Of a DNA stretch of 14,978 bases, positions 1 through 9,862 are shown one piece after another (positions within the stretch are counted from its first letter, which is position 1; the number at the start of each line of letters is the position of its first letter). Origin of the DNA: CAYOZN01 sp964408455 (lineage in GTDB: Bacteria > Planctomycetota > Phycisphaerae > UBA1845 > UTPLA1); NCBI GenBank assembly GCA_964408455.1, contig CAYOZN010000049.1:1-14978 (forward strand). The letters run 5' to 3'. The notes under the pieces were generated by a model. That model was given only the letters and a program-made list of their open reading frames with translations. It was not told where the DNA came from and did no database searches. The position numbers and the translations under genes were made by a program.

Positions 1-70
1 CATCGCTTTGCATCGCCTGTTTTTCTGCGCCGCATGGGGTGTTTACCCGATGCCCGCATCATTTTGCTCT

Positions 71-84
71 CCCGGCGCGCCGGG
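71..84. repeat. 14-bp perfect palindrome
   Basis: CCCGGCGCGCCGGG is identical on both strands. With no loop it would make a poor RNA hairpin. On the plus strand it is followed by a T-rich stretch (about 85-110), so it could be a weak terminator for a gene beyond the left edge. It may also be chance in GC-rich sequence. Confidence 0.4.
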
Positions 85-167
85 ATTCCGCTTTGTTCCG
101 CCCTTTTTTGCCTGAAGCGCCTCAAGCCGCCCCCACCGGAGCGGGAAACAGATGCAACGAGAGATTT

Positions 168-196
168 CGGAAAAAAACTTCGAAGATTTTTTTCCG
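168..196. terminator. AT-rich inverted repeat, possible bidirectional terminator
   Basis: CGG, seven A's and CTT (168-180) pair with AAG, seven T's and CCG (183-196). The only flaw is one bulged A at 186, and the turn is CG at 181-182. Read on either strand the stem ends in a U-rich arm, a shape that could release polymerase from both directions. It lies about 125 bases past the membrane-protein stop, beyond the octamer repeats. The structure is read directly; the terminator role is inferred. An AT-rich stem is weaker than the usual GC-rich one. Confidence 0.4.
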
Positions 197-234
197 TCAG
201 ATTCGCCGCCCGTCGCGAACGACCAACCTCCGGA

Positions 235-312
235 TCCCCGAGTCCCCGGAATCCCCGCGTCCCCGCGTCCCCGAGTCCCCGAATCCCCGAGTCTCCGCGT
301 CCCCGCGTCTCC
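235..312. repeat. Degenerate octamer tandem repeat, TCCCCGNN
   Basis: About ten consecutive units of TCCCCG plus two variable bases (AG, CG or AA) run from 235 to 312. One unit is 9 bases long (243-251), and two units near the right end read TCTCC instead of TCCCC. On the minus strand the array reads as repeated GGGGA separated by CTC, CGC or TTC, and begins about 9 bases after the stop codon of the membrane-protein gene. The regular GGGG spacing every 8 bases could support G-quadruplex formation on the minus strand or its transcript. Its function is unknown. Confidence 0.8.
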
Positions 313-320
313 AAACTACC

Positions 321-1685
321 TCACGACGGCGAACCGGCGTACGAAGCGCCCGCCCCGCCGCGATTGGGCTCCTCAAGGTACACCTCCGAGATGTCGGCGT
401 AATCGACCTCGCGGCGCAGCAGCAGGAAGATGATCGTGGCGGCGCTGAAGAACAGGCTCATGACGAAGGCGGCGAAGGCCATGTAGAGCAGCAGGATCCA
501 GAGCTTGATCAGGGCCCGGCCCAGCCAGCTGGCGTGGTGCAGCTCCAGCTCGGTCGGCACGCCATAAAACGGGCGATTGACGACGAAGCTCGGTGGCAGC
601 CACATGGCATCGAGCTTGTTCTCGATCCGCGTCTTGTCCGTCCCGGCCGGCCGGCCGAAGGCGTCGCCGTGGTTCATCGACAATCCGAGGGACGTGCCGC
701 CCGCCCACAGGGCCAGCGTCACCACCCACTTGGCGACCTGGATACAGAGGCCGCCGTAGGCGAGGGCCACGAGATAGTAAAACGCCAGCTTCCACGGACG
801 GCGTGTGACGTAGCTGCCCGCCGTCGAGCAGGCATCGAGCGCGTCGCGGTCTTCGGCCACGACGGCCGGGGCGAGCAGGGGATAGGCCACGAAGGCGAAG
901 ATGATTGAAAGTCCGGCGGCGAAGCCGAGCAGGACGACGAAGATGAACAGGAGACCGACCAGGATTTCGCCGATCCAGGGGATCGCGCCGATCCACCCGC
1001 CGATGTAGAGCACGAGGGCGACGGCGACGATGATCAACACCGGCGTGATGGCGGCGCCGAAGAGGCTGCCGGCACGCCGCAGGGCAAACACGAAGGCCTC
1101 GGGCCGCGAGACGGATTCGTCGCGCGAGAACTGCATCAAGGCGGCGCGGCTGATGGCCCCGCCGCAGACGCCCCAGATGAAGAGGGTCGACACGCCGAAG
1201 AACAGGGCATACCACATGTGCATGGACAGGAGCCACAGCACACCGGCCAGGCCATAGCCCAGTGCGCCGACGAGCGCGGCGGGGCTGATGGCGAACACGG
1301 CCGCCGAGATGGCGGTGATCGTCCTGCTGGCGTGCTGCACCAGCAGGCGGGAAATGCCGATGCGCTGGACGTCCTTCGACTCCTTCAGCGGTTCGGCCCA
1401 GGCGCGTGTCGCCTCGACGGCATTGGTGCCGCCGGACCCATAGTTCGACAGATAAACGTCGAGTTCCGACTGCGTCCCGCCGGCCACCGACGCCGTCAGC
1501 GGCTTACTCGAACTGGGCCAGATCAGATCGAGGGCGCTGCCGACGGCCAGCGTCAACGCGACGCCCAGAAAGGCGGCGCTGAAGGCGGCCCAGCCGACGG
1601 AAAGCGGCAGGCTCTCAAAGATGCGGATGAACGGCACCGATTCGTGCCAGTCGATGCGGTAGGTGCGATCTGGTGTCTCCGACAT
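321..1685 (-). CDS. Polytopic membrane protein of unknown function (454 aa)
   Basis: This is an integral membrane protein that I cannot assign to a named family. The short cytoplasmic-looking N-terminus (residues 1-28) is followed by a hydrophobic segment at about 29-55 and a soluble loop at about 56-120. Further hydrophobic segments lie near 122-148, 150-178, 208-234, 236-270, 300-330 and 404-432, giving roughly seven to nine membrane passes. The C-terminal tail after the last segment has an LLRREVDYADISEVYLEE stretch, then Gly/Ser-rich sequence. No catalytic motif, signal peptide or transporter signature is evident. The ATG at 1685 has GAGGGAG about 4 bases upstream. A TATAAT box about 90 bases further upstream suggests separate transcription from the dnaJ-grpE-fmdB unit. 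The gene ends just before an octamer repeat array. Its coding status is certain from length and hydrophobic periodicity; its role is unknown. Confidence 0.85.
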   Translation of the reverse strand: MSETPDRTYRIDWHESVPFIRIFESLPLSVGWAAFSAAFLGVALTLAVGSALDLIWPSSSKPLTASVAGGTQSELDVYLSNYGSGGTNAVEATRAWAEPLKESKDVQRIGISRLLVQHASRTITAISAAVFAISPAALVGALGYGLAGVLWLLSMHMWYALFFGVSTLFIWGVCGGAISRAALMQFSRDESVSRPEAFVFALRRAGSLFGAAITPVLIIVAVALVLYIGGWIGAIPWIGEILVGLLFIFVVLLGFAAGLSIIFAFVAYPLLAPAVVAEDRDALDACSTAGSYVTRRPWKLAFYYLVALAYGGLCIQVAKWVVTLALWAGGTSLGLSMNHGDAFGRPAGTDKTRIENKLDAMWLPPSFVVNRPFYGVPTELELHHASWLGRALIKLWILLLYMAFAAFVMSLFFSAATIIFLLLRREVDYADISEVYLEEPNRGGAGASYAGSPS

Positions 1686-1772
1686 GACGCTCCCTCGGCA
1701 GAAACACGGTTGCGGACCGTGCGAGCCAACCGGCTGCGACGGTTCGCCTCCTGCGGCCCCGCGGCGGCGGCG

Positions 1773-1803
1773 ATTATAAAGCGAAACCGGCCTCTGCGGT
1801 CAA
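1773..1803 (-). promoter_or_regulatory. Candidate promoter of the membrane-protein gene
   Basis: The minus strand shows a perfect TATAAT at 1773-1778 and TTGACC at 1798-1803, separated by 19 bases. A transcript would start near 1766 and have a leader of about 80 bases. The spacing is longer than the usual 17, and the -35 box falls within the loop and arm of the hairpin at 1787-1820. Either the -10 is used with a weak -35, or this is a terminator whose T-rich tail happens to match. Confidence 0.5.
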
Positions 1804-1820
1804 AGAGCCGCAAAGGCCGG
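1787..1820 (-). terminator. Hairpin, likely terminator of the dnaJ-grpE-fmdB unit
   Basis: Arms 1787-1799 and 1808-1820 (13 bp, 12 exact pairs plus one wobble) enclose an 8-base loop. On the minus strand the stem is followed by TTTCGCTTTATAAT, a T-rich tail as expected of an intrinsic terminator. It lies about 160 bases after the fmdB-type stop codon. The structure is seen directly; its use as a terminator is inferred and competes with the overlapping promoter reading. Confidence 0.5.
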
Positions 1821-1981
1821 CAGAAGGTAAGCCAGTGCCCGGGCTACGGCAACCCGATCGCGCCCGATGTGTGCGTCGGCGGGTGCCGCGCTGGTCCCAG
1901 GCACGCGGCGGCGGCCGGCGCGGGAGACGCTCCCTTACGGTCGCGGCCCTGTCCTGCGCGGCTCCATTTTACGCTGGCCGG

Positions 1982-2344
1982 TCATGACTTTGTCGAAGTG
2001 CTCTTGCCGCCCTTTTTCGAAGGCGGGCTGGCCTGACCGGCGTCCTTCGACGCGGGCTTCGCGTCGGCGCCGGCGCTGCCCTTGGCATCGGGCTTCGCAT
2101 CGCCACCGGTGGATGAGCTTTTCTCCGCTTCGGCCTTTTTCTTGTAGCTGTCGCTGCGATAGTCGGTCTGGTAGAAGCCGGAGCCCTTGAAGATGACGGC
2201 GCCGCCGGTGCCGATCAGCCGCTTGACGGGGCGTACCGCGTCGCAGCTATCGCAATGGGCCTTCTTGAGCGGCGAGGCCTTGATCGACTGGAACACGTCA
2301 AAAACCGAGTTGCACTCTGAACACTGATACTCGTAGGTCGGCAT
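1982..2344 (-). CDS. FmdB-family putative regulatory protein, zinc ribbon (120 aa)
   Basis: The N-terminus starts MPTYEYQCSECNSVF, the hallmark of the FmdB/CxxC_CxxC_SSSS zinc-ribbon family. The metal ligands are C8, C11, C31 and C34. The conserved IGTGGAVIFKGSGFYQTDY stretch follows at about 44-62. The remaining residues (about 66-120) form a low-complexity tail rich in Lys, Ala, Gly, Asp and Ser. The family was named from a putative regulator in a formamide/amide operon, and its biochemical role remains unclear. The start at 2344 has GGGAG about 8 bases upstream. The gene lies 27 bases after grpE, so it is probably the last gene of the dnaJ-grpE transcript. The family call is firm; any link to protein folding rests on position only. 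Confidence 0.9.
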   Translation of the reverse strand: MPTYEYQCSECNSVFDVFQSIKASPLKKAHCDSCDAVRPVKRLIGTGGAVIFKGSGFYQTDYRSDSYKKKAEAEKSSSTGGDAKPDAKGSAGADAKPASKDAGQASPPSKKGGKSTSTKS

Positions 2345-2371
2345 GCAAACGACTCCCTGTCGACGACGCGA

Positions 2372-3025
2372 TCAGCCGTTCTCCGGCGTCGGAGCCGCGT
2401 CATCGCCCGCCTGATGTGAGCCTTCATTGCCGGGCTGATCCGGCGGAGCCGGCTCGGGCTCCGACGAGACGACCACCTTTGCCGGGCGCAGGACGCGACC
2501 GTGCATGAGGTAGCCCCGTTGATATTCGGTGGTGATGGTGTTGGGCGGCAGATTCGAGGCGGGATCGCGCATGAGCGCCTCGTGCCGCGTCGGATCAAAC
2601 GGGTGGCCGACCGACTCCATCGGCTCGACGCCGTGCTCGCCCAGGGCCTTGATGAACTCGTCGCGAATCATGGTCACGCCCTGGACAATCGGATCGCCGG
2701 AAGATTCCGTCGGCACGGCCTGCAACGAGCGCTCGAGGCTGTCGAGGACGTTGAGACACGAACGGGCAAGGCCCATGCCGGCGAGCTTGAGAGACTGCTC
2801 GTGCTGCTGGTGGAGGCGCTTTGAAATATTGGCGCACTCGGCCTGGGCGCGAAGGAGTTTGTCCTTCAGGTCGTCACGCTCGCGTTCCAGCGTGGCGGTG
2901 CGATCGTCGGCGGCGGGCTGCGGCGAAGCGTCCTGCGCATCTGCCGATGGCGCAGCGCCCTGCGGCGGCGCGGCCTCGCCCGGGGACTGGCGATCCTCGG
3001 CAGGCTTGTCGTGTTTTCGACCCAT
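2372..3025 (-). CDS. grpE: GrpE nucleotide-exchange factor of DnaK
   Basis: GrpE promotes ADP release from DnaK and resets the Hsp70 cycle with DnaJ in the cytoplasm. Counting from the ATG at 3025 (217 aa), residues 1-42 are a disordered Pro/Ala/Gln-rich head and 43-85 a charged coiled coil with LERERDDLKDKLLRAQAE. A helical bundle (about 86-135) and the C-terminal beta-domain with the family signature (HPFDPTRHEAL, then GYLMHGRVLRPAKVVVS at 171-187) follow. A Pro/Glu/Asp-rich tail ends the protein. The start is uncertain. An upstream ATG at 3061 lacks a ribosome site, a GTG at 3034 has GGAG 8 bases before it, and the ATG at 3025 has GAGG only 3 bases before it. The gene follows dnaJ closely, and fmdB follows after 27 bases. 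The function is secure. Confidence 0.95.
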   Translation of the reverse strand: MGRKHDKPAEDRQSPGEAAPPQGAAPSADAQDASPQPAADDRTATLERERDDLKDKLLRAQAECANISKRLHQQHEQSLKLAGMGLARSCLNVLDSLERSLQAVPTESSGDPIVQGVTMIRDEFIKALGEHGVEPMESVGHPFDPTRHEALMRDPASNLPPNTITTEYQRGYLMHGRVLRPAKVVVSSEPEPAPPDQPGNEGSHQAGDDAAPTPENG

Positions 3026-3073
3026 GATCCTCACGCGCGGTTCTCCGCGGGCCGGGGGCATCGATCCCGGCCG

Positions 3074-4201
3074 CTATTTCTTCGGCTCGAAGAATGCCTT
3101 CAGCTTTTCCAAAAAGCCCATACTCTCGGGCATGGCGCTTTTGTCCTCGGTCTCGGCAAACCAGCGCAACAGATCCCGCTGCTTGCCGGTGAGCTTCCGC
3201 GGGATCTCGATCAGCACGCGCACCACCTGGTCGCCCATGCGGCCGGTCCGCAAATCGGGCAGGCCCACGCGGTGGAGGCGGATGAGTTCGCCATGCTGGG
3301 TGCCGGCGGGGACGACCACTTCGGTGCGGCCGGCCAGTGTCGGCAGCTCGATCTTTGCACCAAGGGCTGCCTGCGTGAAGCTGATGGGCAGCTCACACAA
3401 CAGGTCGTTGCCGTGCCGCACGAGGAACGGATGCGGTTTGACGCGGACGTAGCAATGCAGATCGCCGCGTGTCGTGCCGTCGTCACTGGGCTCTCCCTCG
3501 CCGCGCAGGCGCACGGCCTGGCCGTCGTGAATGCCGGCGGGAATCTTGACCGAAACGACGCGGCGCTTCGGCTCGCGACCGGTGCCCTTGCAGGTCTTGC
3601 AGCGCTGGGTGAACGTCTGTCCACGGCCGCGGCATGCCGGACAGGCGGATACCACGCGCGTGGCGAAGAAGCCGCCGCCGCTGGTGCGCTCCACCTGGCC
3701 GTATCCGCCGCACGTGTCGCACGTCTTTACCTTGCTGCCGGGCTCTGCCCCCTTTCCGGCGCAGCGGTCGCAGAAGTCGTTCCGCGTGAATTCGATCGAT
3801 CGTTCGGTGTCGCGGGCCACTTCGGCGAGGTCAATGGCTACCTCGGTCTGAAGATCGACGCCGCGCGCCGCCCGATGCCCGCCGCCGAACACATCCCCGA
3901 AGATGTCTCCGAAGATGCTGAAGATGTCGTCGGGGCGCATGCGCGAGAAATCGTGCCCGGCGGTCCCGGACAGGCCGGCATGTCCAAAGCGATCATAGCG
4001 CGAACGCTTGTCGGCATCCGCCAGGACCTCGTACGCCTCGGCGGCCTGCTTGAATTTTGCGTCGGCTTCGGGATCGCCCCCGGCGCGATCGGGATGGAAC
4101 TGCATGGCGGCCTTGCGATAGGCGCGCTTGATATCGTCCGCGGAGGCGTCGCGAGCCACGCCCAGCACGTCGTAATAGTCTCGCTTTTCAGCCACGGGCA
4201 T
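3074..4201 (-). CDS. dnaJ: DnaJ co-chaperone (type I Hsp40, 375 aa)
   Basis: DnaJ delivers unfolded clients to DnaK and stimulates its ATPase. All four type I parts are present. The J domain (about 7-72) has the catalytic HPD at 36-38. The linker is short and Gly/Phe-rich (about 73-112), with an IFSIFGDIFGDVFGGG stretch. The zinc-binding region has four CxxCxGxG repeats with cysteine pairs at 144/147, 161/164, 187/190 and 201/204. The C-terminal client-binding domains follow, ending in FFEPKK. The length matches the usual 370-380. GGGA lies about 9 bases before the ATG at 4201. The gene follows the hairpin behind groEL1 and precedes grpE. dnaJ before grpE without dnaK between them differs from the common grpE-dnaK-dnaJ order. 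Confidence 0.97.
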   Translation of the reverse strand: MPVAEKRDYYDVLGVARDASADDIKRAYRKAAMQFHPDRAGGDPEADAKFKQAAEAYEVLADADKRSRYDRFGHAGLSGTAGHDFSRMRPDDIFSIFGDIFGDVFGGGHRAARGVDLQTEVAIDLAEVARDTERSIEFTRNDFCDRCAGKGAEPGSKVKTCDTCGGYGQVERTSGGGFFATRVVSACPACRGRGQTFTQRCKTCKGTGREPKRRVVSVKIPAGIHDGQAVRLRGEGEPSDDGTTRGDLHCYVRVKPHPFLVRHGNDLLCELPISFTQAALGAKIELPTLAGRTEVVVPAGTQHGELIRLHRVGLPDLRTGRMGDQVVRVLIEIPRKLTGKQRDLLRWFAETEDKSAMPESMGFLEKLKAFFEPKK

Positions 4202-4265
4202 CGTCTTTTCCCGGCGTCGACCGCGTCACTGGCCTCGTTCGGCGCTCGAACCGATGTTGAACAAA

Positions 4266-4302
4266 CGGCATTGCGGCGGACATTCGGCCCGCCGCAATGC
4301 CG
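4266..4302 (-). terminator. Perfect 14-bp hairpin after groEL1
   Basis: CGGCATTGCGGCGG at 4266-4279 is the exact reverse complement of 4289-4302, with a 9-base loop. It begins about 22 bases after the groEL1 stop on the minus strand and is followed by GTTTGTTC. The T-run is weak, so it may be a partial terminator or an RNA-stabilising stem between the chaperonin and dnaJ genes. No clear promoter is seen in the remaining 64 bases before dnaJ, so some read-through seems likely. Confidence 0.6.
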
Positions 4303-4323
4303 CTGAAGAACCCTGCATCAGTT

Positions 4324-5946
<1,623 letters not shown>

Positions 5947-6039
5947 GTCGATTCCTCGATCTATTTCAAGTTCATTTTTTCGTTGCTACCGTGCTGCATG
6001 CGAAGTGTGGCACCGGCCATCAGCCGGTGGGCACAATTG

Positions 6040-6336
6040 CTATTCGATGATCGCAAGGACATCGGACTCGCGAAGCACGGTGTACTTCTTTCCGTTGACG
6101 TCGACCTCGGTGCCCGAGTATTTGCCGTAATAGACTTCGTCGCCGACGCGGACCGACAGGGGTCCGCGATTGCCGGTCTCCAGAAGCTTGCCGGGGCCGA
6201 CGGCGAGCACCTTGCCGCGGGTGGGCTTTTCGCGCGCCTGGTCGGGCAGCAGGATGCCACCTGCCGTGCGCTCCTCGGCATCCGCCGGTTCCACCACGAT
6301 GCGATCATCCAGGGGCTTGATGTTCAGACGTGCCAT
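6040..6336 (-). CDS. groES: Co-chaperonin GroES (98 aa)
   Basis: GroES is the heptameric lid of the GroEL chamber. The sequence opens with LNIKPLDDRIVVEP. The mobile loop that contacts GroEL is at about residues 20-40 (EERTAGGILLPDQAREKPTRG, including the GGILL anchor). GKVLAVGPGK and the roof-to-base beta-strands follow, with VRVGDEVYYGKYSGTEV and a C-terminal ESDVLAIIE. The length is typical. GAGGAGA lies about 9 bases before the ATG at 6336. The gene sits between two groEL genes: 97 bases behind groEL2, which includes a hairpin, and 93 bases ahead of groEL1. It is the only groES in the window and could serve both chaperonins. Confidence 0.97.
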   Translation of the reverse strand: MARLNIKPLDDRIVVEPADAEERTAGGILLPDQAREKPTRGKVLAVGPGKLLETGNRGPLSVRVGDEVYYGKYSGTEVDVNGKKYTVLRESDVLAIIE

Positions 6337-6405
6337 GACTGATTGTCTCCTCGCAAATTCTGTCGTTCGGATCGTCGTCCGTTTGTTTACCTGTTGTTCG
6401 ACTCA

Positions 6406-6433
6406 TCGCGGGCGCCTCGTTGCGCCGACGCGA
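6406..6433 (-). other. Hairpin in the groEL2-groES spacer
   Basis: Directly after the groEL2 stop codon the minus strand reads TCGCG, a TC bulge, GGCGC, a 6-base loop, GCGCC and CGCGA. This gives a 10-bp stem with one bulge. No T-run follows, so it looks more like an RNA-stability or partial-attenuation element that could set the groEL2-to-groES ratio than a full terminator. The role is inferred. Confidence 0.45.
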
Positions 6434-8086
<1,653 letters not shown>

Positions 8087-8095
8087 CGATATCAG

Positions 8096-8102
8096 CCTCC
8101 TT
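8096..8102 (-). promoter_or_regulatory. Ribosome binding site of groEL2
   Basis: AAGGAGG on the minus strand, 9 bases before the ATG at 8086, is close to the ideal anti-16S match. It fixes the groEL2 start against the longer open frame that reaches 8245. Confidence 0.85.
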
Positions 8103-8218
8103 CGTGAGTGAATCGTGTGCGAATCGGTCTGGCAGTTATCCTGTCGGTCTTGAGACGTACGTTCCCCCTGACGCCGATAAGCAAGCCCCGTGCCTTCGAT
8201 TGGGCGGCGCGATGTTAT

Positions 8219-8257
8219 CGCCATAAACATATTATTTGTAGTCACTTACATAATTTT
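8219..8257 (-). promoter_or_regulatory. AT-rich island, probable promoter region of groEL2
   Basis: This is the most AT-rich stretch in an otherwise GC-rich region and lies about 140-170 bases before the groEL2 start. The minus strand contains AAATAATATGTTTATGG, with TAATAT (8229-8234) and TATGTT (8227-8232) as possible -10 boxes. No convincing -35 lies at the right distance. The promoter role is inferred from composition and position. Confidence 0.35.
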
Positions 8258-8272
8258 GGCGGGGGCCGCATT

Positions 8273-8325
8273 ACGGCAGAGTGGCTGCCACAACGGCAGA
8301 GGGTCGATGCTGCTCTGCCGTTGTG
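8273..8325. repeat. Three 9-mers at 20-base spacing, with 13-bp hairpin
   Basis: ACGGCAGAG occurs at 8273-8281 and 8293-8301 and inverted (CTCTGCCGT) at 8313-8321, so the starts are exactly 20 bases apart. The last two extend to perfect 13-bp arms (8289-8301 and 8313-8325) around an 11-base loop. On a minus-strand transcript the first-transcribed arm can pair with either later copy, giving two exclusive hairpins. Possible roles are a terminator for the exported-protein operon (though without a U-run), an attenuator, or a two-helical-turn operator array just upstream of the probable groEL2 promoter. Confidence 0.75.
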
Positions 8326-8448
8326 TCAGGCAATCAGGATTAAGCGCTTCAGGTCGAACTCGGAGGCGGTAAGCCTTCGGTCGAGTTTGCTGGGCGAGGT
8401 GCCATCCCGGTTCTTTCGGCCTGACGCGGTGCGGCGTGAACGCGATTG

Positions 8449-9795
8449 TTATTCCCTGGGCGTCGGCGAAGCCTTCCTCCTCTGTTCCGCCGTGAGCAGG
8501 CTTTCCAGTCTCGGCTTCAGTTGCCTTTCAAAGATCTTATCAAGCTGCGCAGACAACCTGGAGCTCGCGTCTGGTTGGCTGGTCGTCGAGTTCGTTTCCA
8601 ACATGCGACGAATGTAGCCGTCGGCCTGGCCGGTGCAGTCCTTGAGTATCGACCATGCCGCGACCTGCTGTGACTCCGACAGCGTGTGCCGTCGAATGAA
8701 TTCTCCCACGTGCCGCTCCCATGCGCTTTCCTGCCGCCTGAGCAGAAGCCTCCAGTCTTGGTCCTCCGACGGACGACCTTGTACTTCCCCGGCTGGAACC
8801 ACTGGACTGTGCATCGCGGCAATCGCGCGCTGGGATTCACGCATTTCGCCATGTAGCCGAGTAACCCGCGGCCCCTTCTTTACTTCACCCTTTCTTCTTC
8901 GAGCCGCATACTCTTCGACTGGAATGAGCTCGCTCCCGGTCCAGCACTGTTGGCCCATGTCTGGTCCGTTGGACTCAACAGTTACAGTCAACCCCGATTC
9001 TATGCCAATGTCCTCCGGCACTAGATGCCTTGAATGAGCGCTGCTGTTGAACGATGCTGACTCTACGCTTACTACATGCACTGGGTCCGGTTGTGCAGCG
9101 GGATAATAATATGCCGTCGTCTCAGGAAACCAAGTCTTGCCAAACTGACGCAGAGTGCTGCGTGCTTCGAGGACCACTTCACCTTCGCTCAGGTGACTGA
9201 CCTCTGTCACATTACATCCTCGCTCAAGATCGATCTTCCACCGAATCGATTGCCATTTGGTCAACTTTGCTATGACTACCGCCTTGTTTCCGTCAACTTG
9301 TTGTTGATAGTCCCGCGGCCCTAATTCATTGCCATATGTCCATAACACATCTGGAAACCGCAGACTCGAACGATACACCGGCAACAAGCCCATCAAGCGC
9401 ACGTCCATTTCCATTAGGCGGATATCCTGGTCGGACATGCGAAGCTTAGCTGCCAAATCACCCTCCGTATAGGCCCAAAGCTCACCTTTTCTGAGCAACC
9501 ATCTGCGCACGCGGGTTTCGACCGGCCGTCCCATTTCATCTCGCGCGACAATTCCTCTGTCGTCGCCCTTGTTTTCCAGTATGTATCCGTCCGGCGATAT
9601 TCTCGCGCGGTAGAATTGTCTTGAGCGATCGTTCCCCAGTCGAAAAGTGACTGACCACGCCATCTCCGCTGTCAAGACGTTTCTTCTGGCCTCATCAACG
9701 GCGACGAGCACGGCCGGCCTTAATAGCTCATCGGCAATAACGGGATTATGCTGACAAGCTACTATCGCTACAACTGCTATTGCAAACCTCGGCAT
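8449..9795 (-). CDS. Exported protein of unknown function (448 aa)
   Basis: I do not recognise a named family. From the ATG at 9795 the protein starts MPRFAIAVVAIVACQHNPVIADE, a short signal peptide that could be cut after VIA. IVAC also resembles a lipobox, with Cys14 as a possible lipidated residue. CCGGAGG lies 11 bases upstream. The alternative ATG at 9861 is one base after the preceding stop and would add 22 residues by coupled translation. The middle (about 25-270) is beta-rich, with WKIDLERGCNVTEVSH and FGKTWFPETTAYYYP, and is loosely reminiscent of LolA-like lipoprotein-binding folds. The last 90 residues are helical and charged (FIRRHTLSESQQ, LKPRLESLLTAEQRRKA), recalling LTxxQ/Spy-type periplasmic proteins. 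Both likenesses are by eye. It is probably the last gene of the DUF1573 operon and is lower in GC than its flanks. Confidence 0.75.
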   Translation of the reverse strand: MPRFAIAVVAIVACQHNPVIADELLRPAVLVAVDEARRNVLTAEMAWSVTFRLGNDRSRQFYRARISPDGYILENKGDDRGIVARDEMGRPVETRVRRWLLRKGELWAYTEGDLAAKLRMSDQDIRLMEMDVRLMGLLPVYRSSLRFPDVLWTYGNELGPRDYQQQVDGNKAVVIAKLTKWQSIRWKIDLERGCNVTEVSHLSEGEVVLEARSTLRQFGKTWFPETTAYYYPAAQPDPVHVVSVESASFNSSAHSRHLVPEDIGIESGLTVTVESNGPDMGQQCWTGSELIPVEEYAARRRKGEVKKGPRVTRLHGEMRESQRAIAAMHSPVVPAGEVQGRPSEDQDWRLLLRRQESAWERHVGEFIRRHTLSESQQVAAWSILKDCTGQADGYIRRMLETNSTTSQPDASSRLSAQLDKIFERQLKPRLESLLTAEQRRKASPTPRE

Positions 9796-9806
9796 TGTTT
9801 GACAAA

Positions 9807-9813
9807 CCTCCGG
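9807..9813 (-). promoter_or_regulatory. Ribosome binding site supporting the start at 9795
   Basis: CCGGAGG on the minus strand lies 11 bases before the ATG at 9795. It favours that start, which also places the signal peptide at the N-terminus, over the ATG at 9861. The spacing is slightly long, so the choice is not certain. Confidence 0.5.
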
Positions 9814-9862
9814 CGGCTTCCTGGACAGTCGTTTCGTGCCTTCAATGCGATATACTCTCATT

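Larger units (their letters stand above)
1..320. other. Non-coding region at left edge, with repeats
   Basis: No credible gene is seen in these 320 bases. The open frames here are shadows that run into the antisense of the membrane-protein gene, and their products are low-complexity Pro/Arg/Ser sequence. The stretch holds a 14-bp perfect palindrome (71-84), an AT-rich inverted repeat (168-196) and an octamer tandem repeat (235-312), each listed separately. About bases 1-70 and 85-167 show nothing I can assign. The region lies downstream of the minus-strand membrane-protein gene and probably holds its transcript end. Confidence 0.7.
8087..8448. other. Non-coding region upstream of groEL2
   Basis: No gene is seen in these 362 bases. 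They hold the groEL2 leader and ribosome site (8096-8102), an AT-rich island (8219-8257), a three-copy 9-mer array with a 13-bp hairpin (8273-8325) and a weaker imperfect hairpin (arms 8357-8362 and 8382-8387, inner pairs 8364-8367 and 8373-8376). The 9-base CIRCE arms TTAGCACTC and GAGTGCTAA were looked for and not found. A sigma-32-type promoter is also not evident. The region must contain the end of the exported-protein operon and the start of the chaperonin operon. Confidence 0.75.

Noticed and set aside
39..908. Plus-strand open frame of 289 codons
   Set aside because: It runs antisense to the membrane-protein gene and through the octamer array. Its product is low-complexity with no domain, whereas the minus frame shows clear membrane segments.
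1922..1934. GGGAG-ACG-CTCCC mini-hairpin after fmdB
   Set aside because: The 5-bp stem has a 3-base loop and no T-run. It is too small to call a terminator when a 13-bp stem lies nearby.
3011..4306. Plus-strand open frame of 431 codons opposite dnaJ
   Set aside because: It is a shadow of dnaJ, which has every diagnostic motif on the other strand.
8100..8115. GAGTGAATC as half a CIRCE element
   Set aside because: It differs from GAGTGCTAA and has no TTAGCACTC partner at 9 bases.
8087..8245. 53-residue N-terminal extension of GroEL2
   Set aside because: The ribosome site at 8096-8102 and the GroEL-like MGAKQI start at 8086 make the upstream part untranslated leader.
8351..8390. Possible tRNA T-arm (GGTCGAACTCG)
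   Set aside because: There is no acceptor stem, anticodon arm or CCA end around it. It is better read as an imperfect hairpin.
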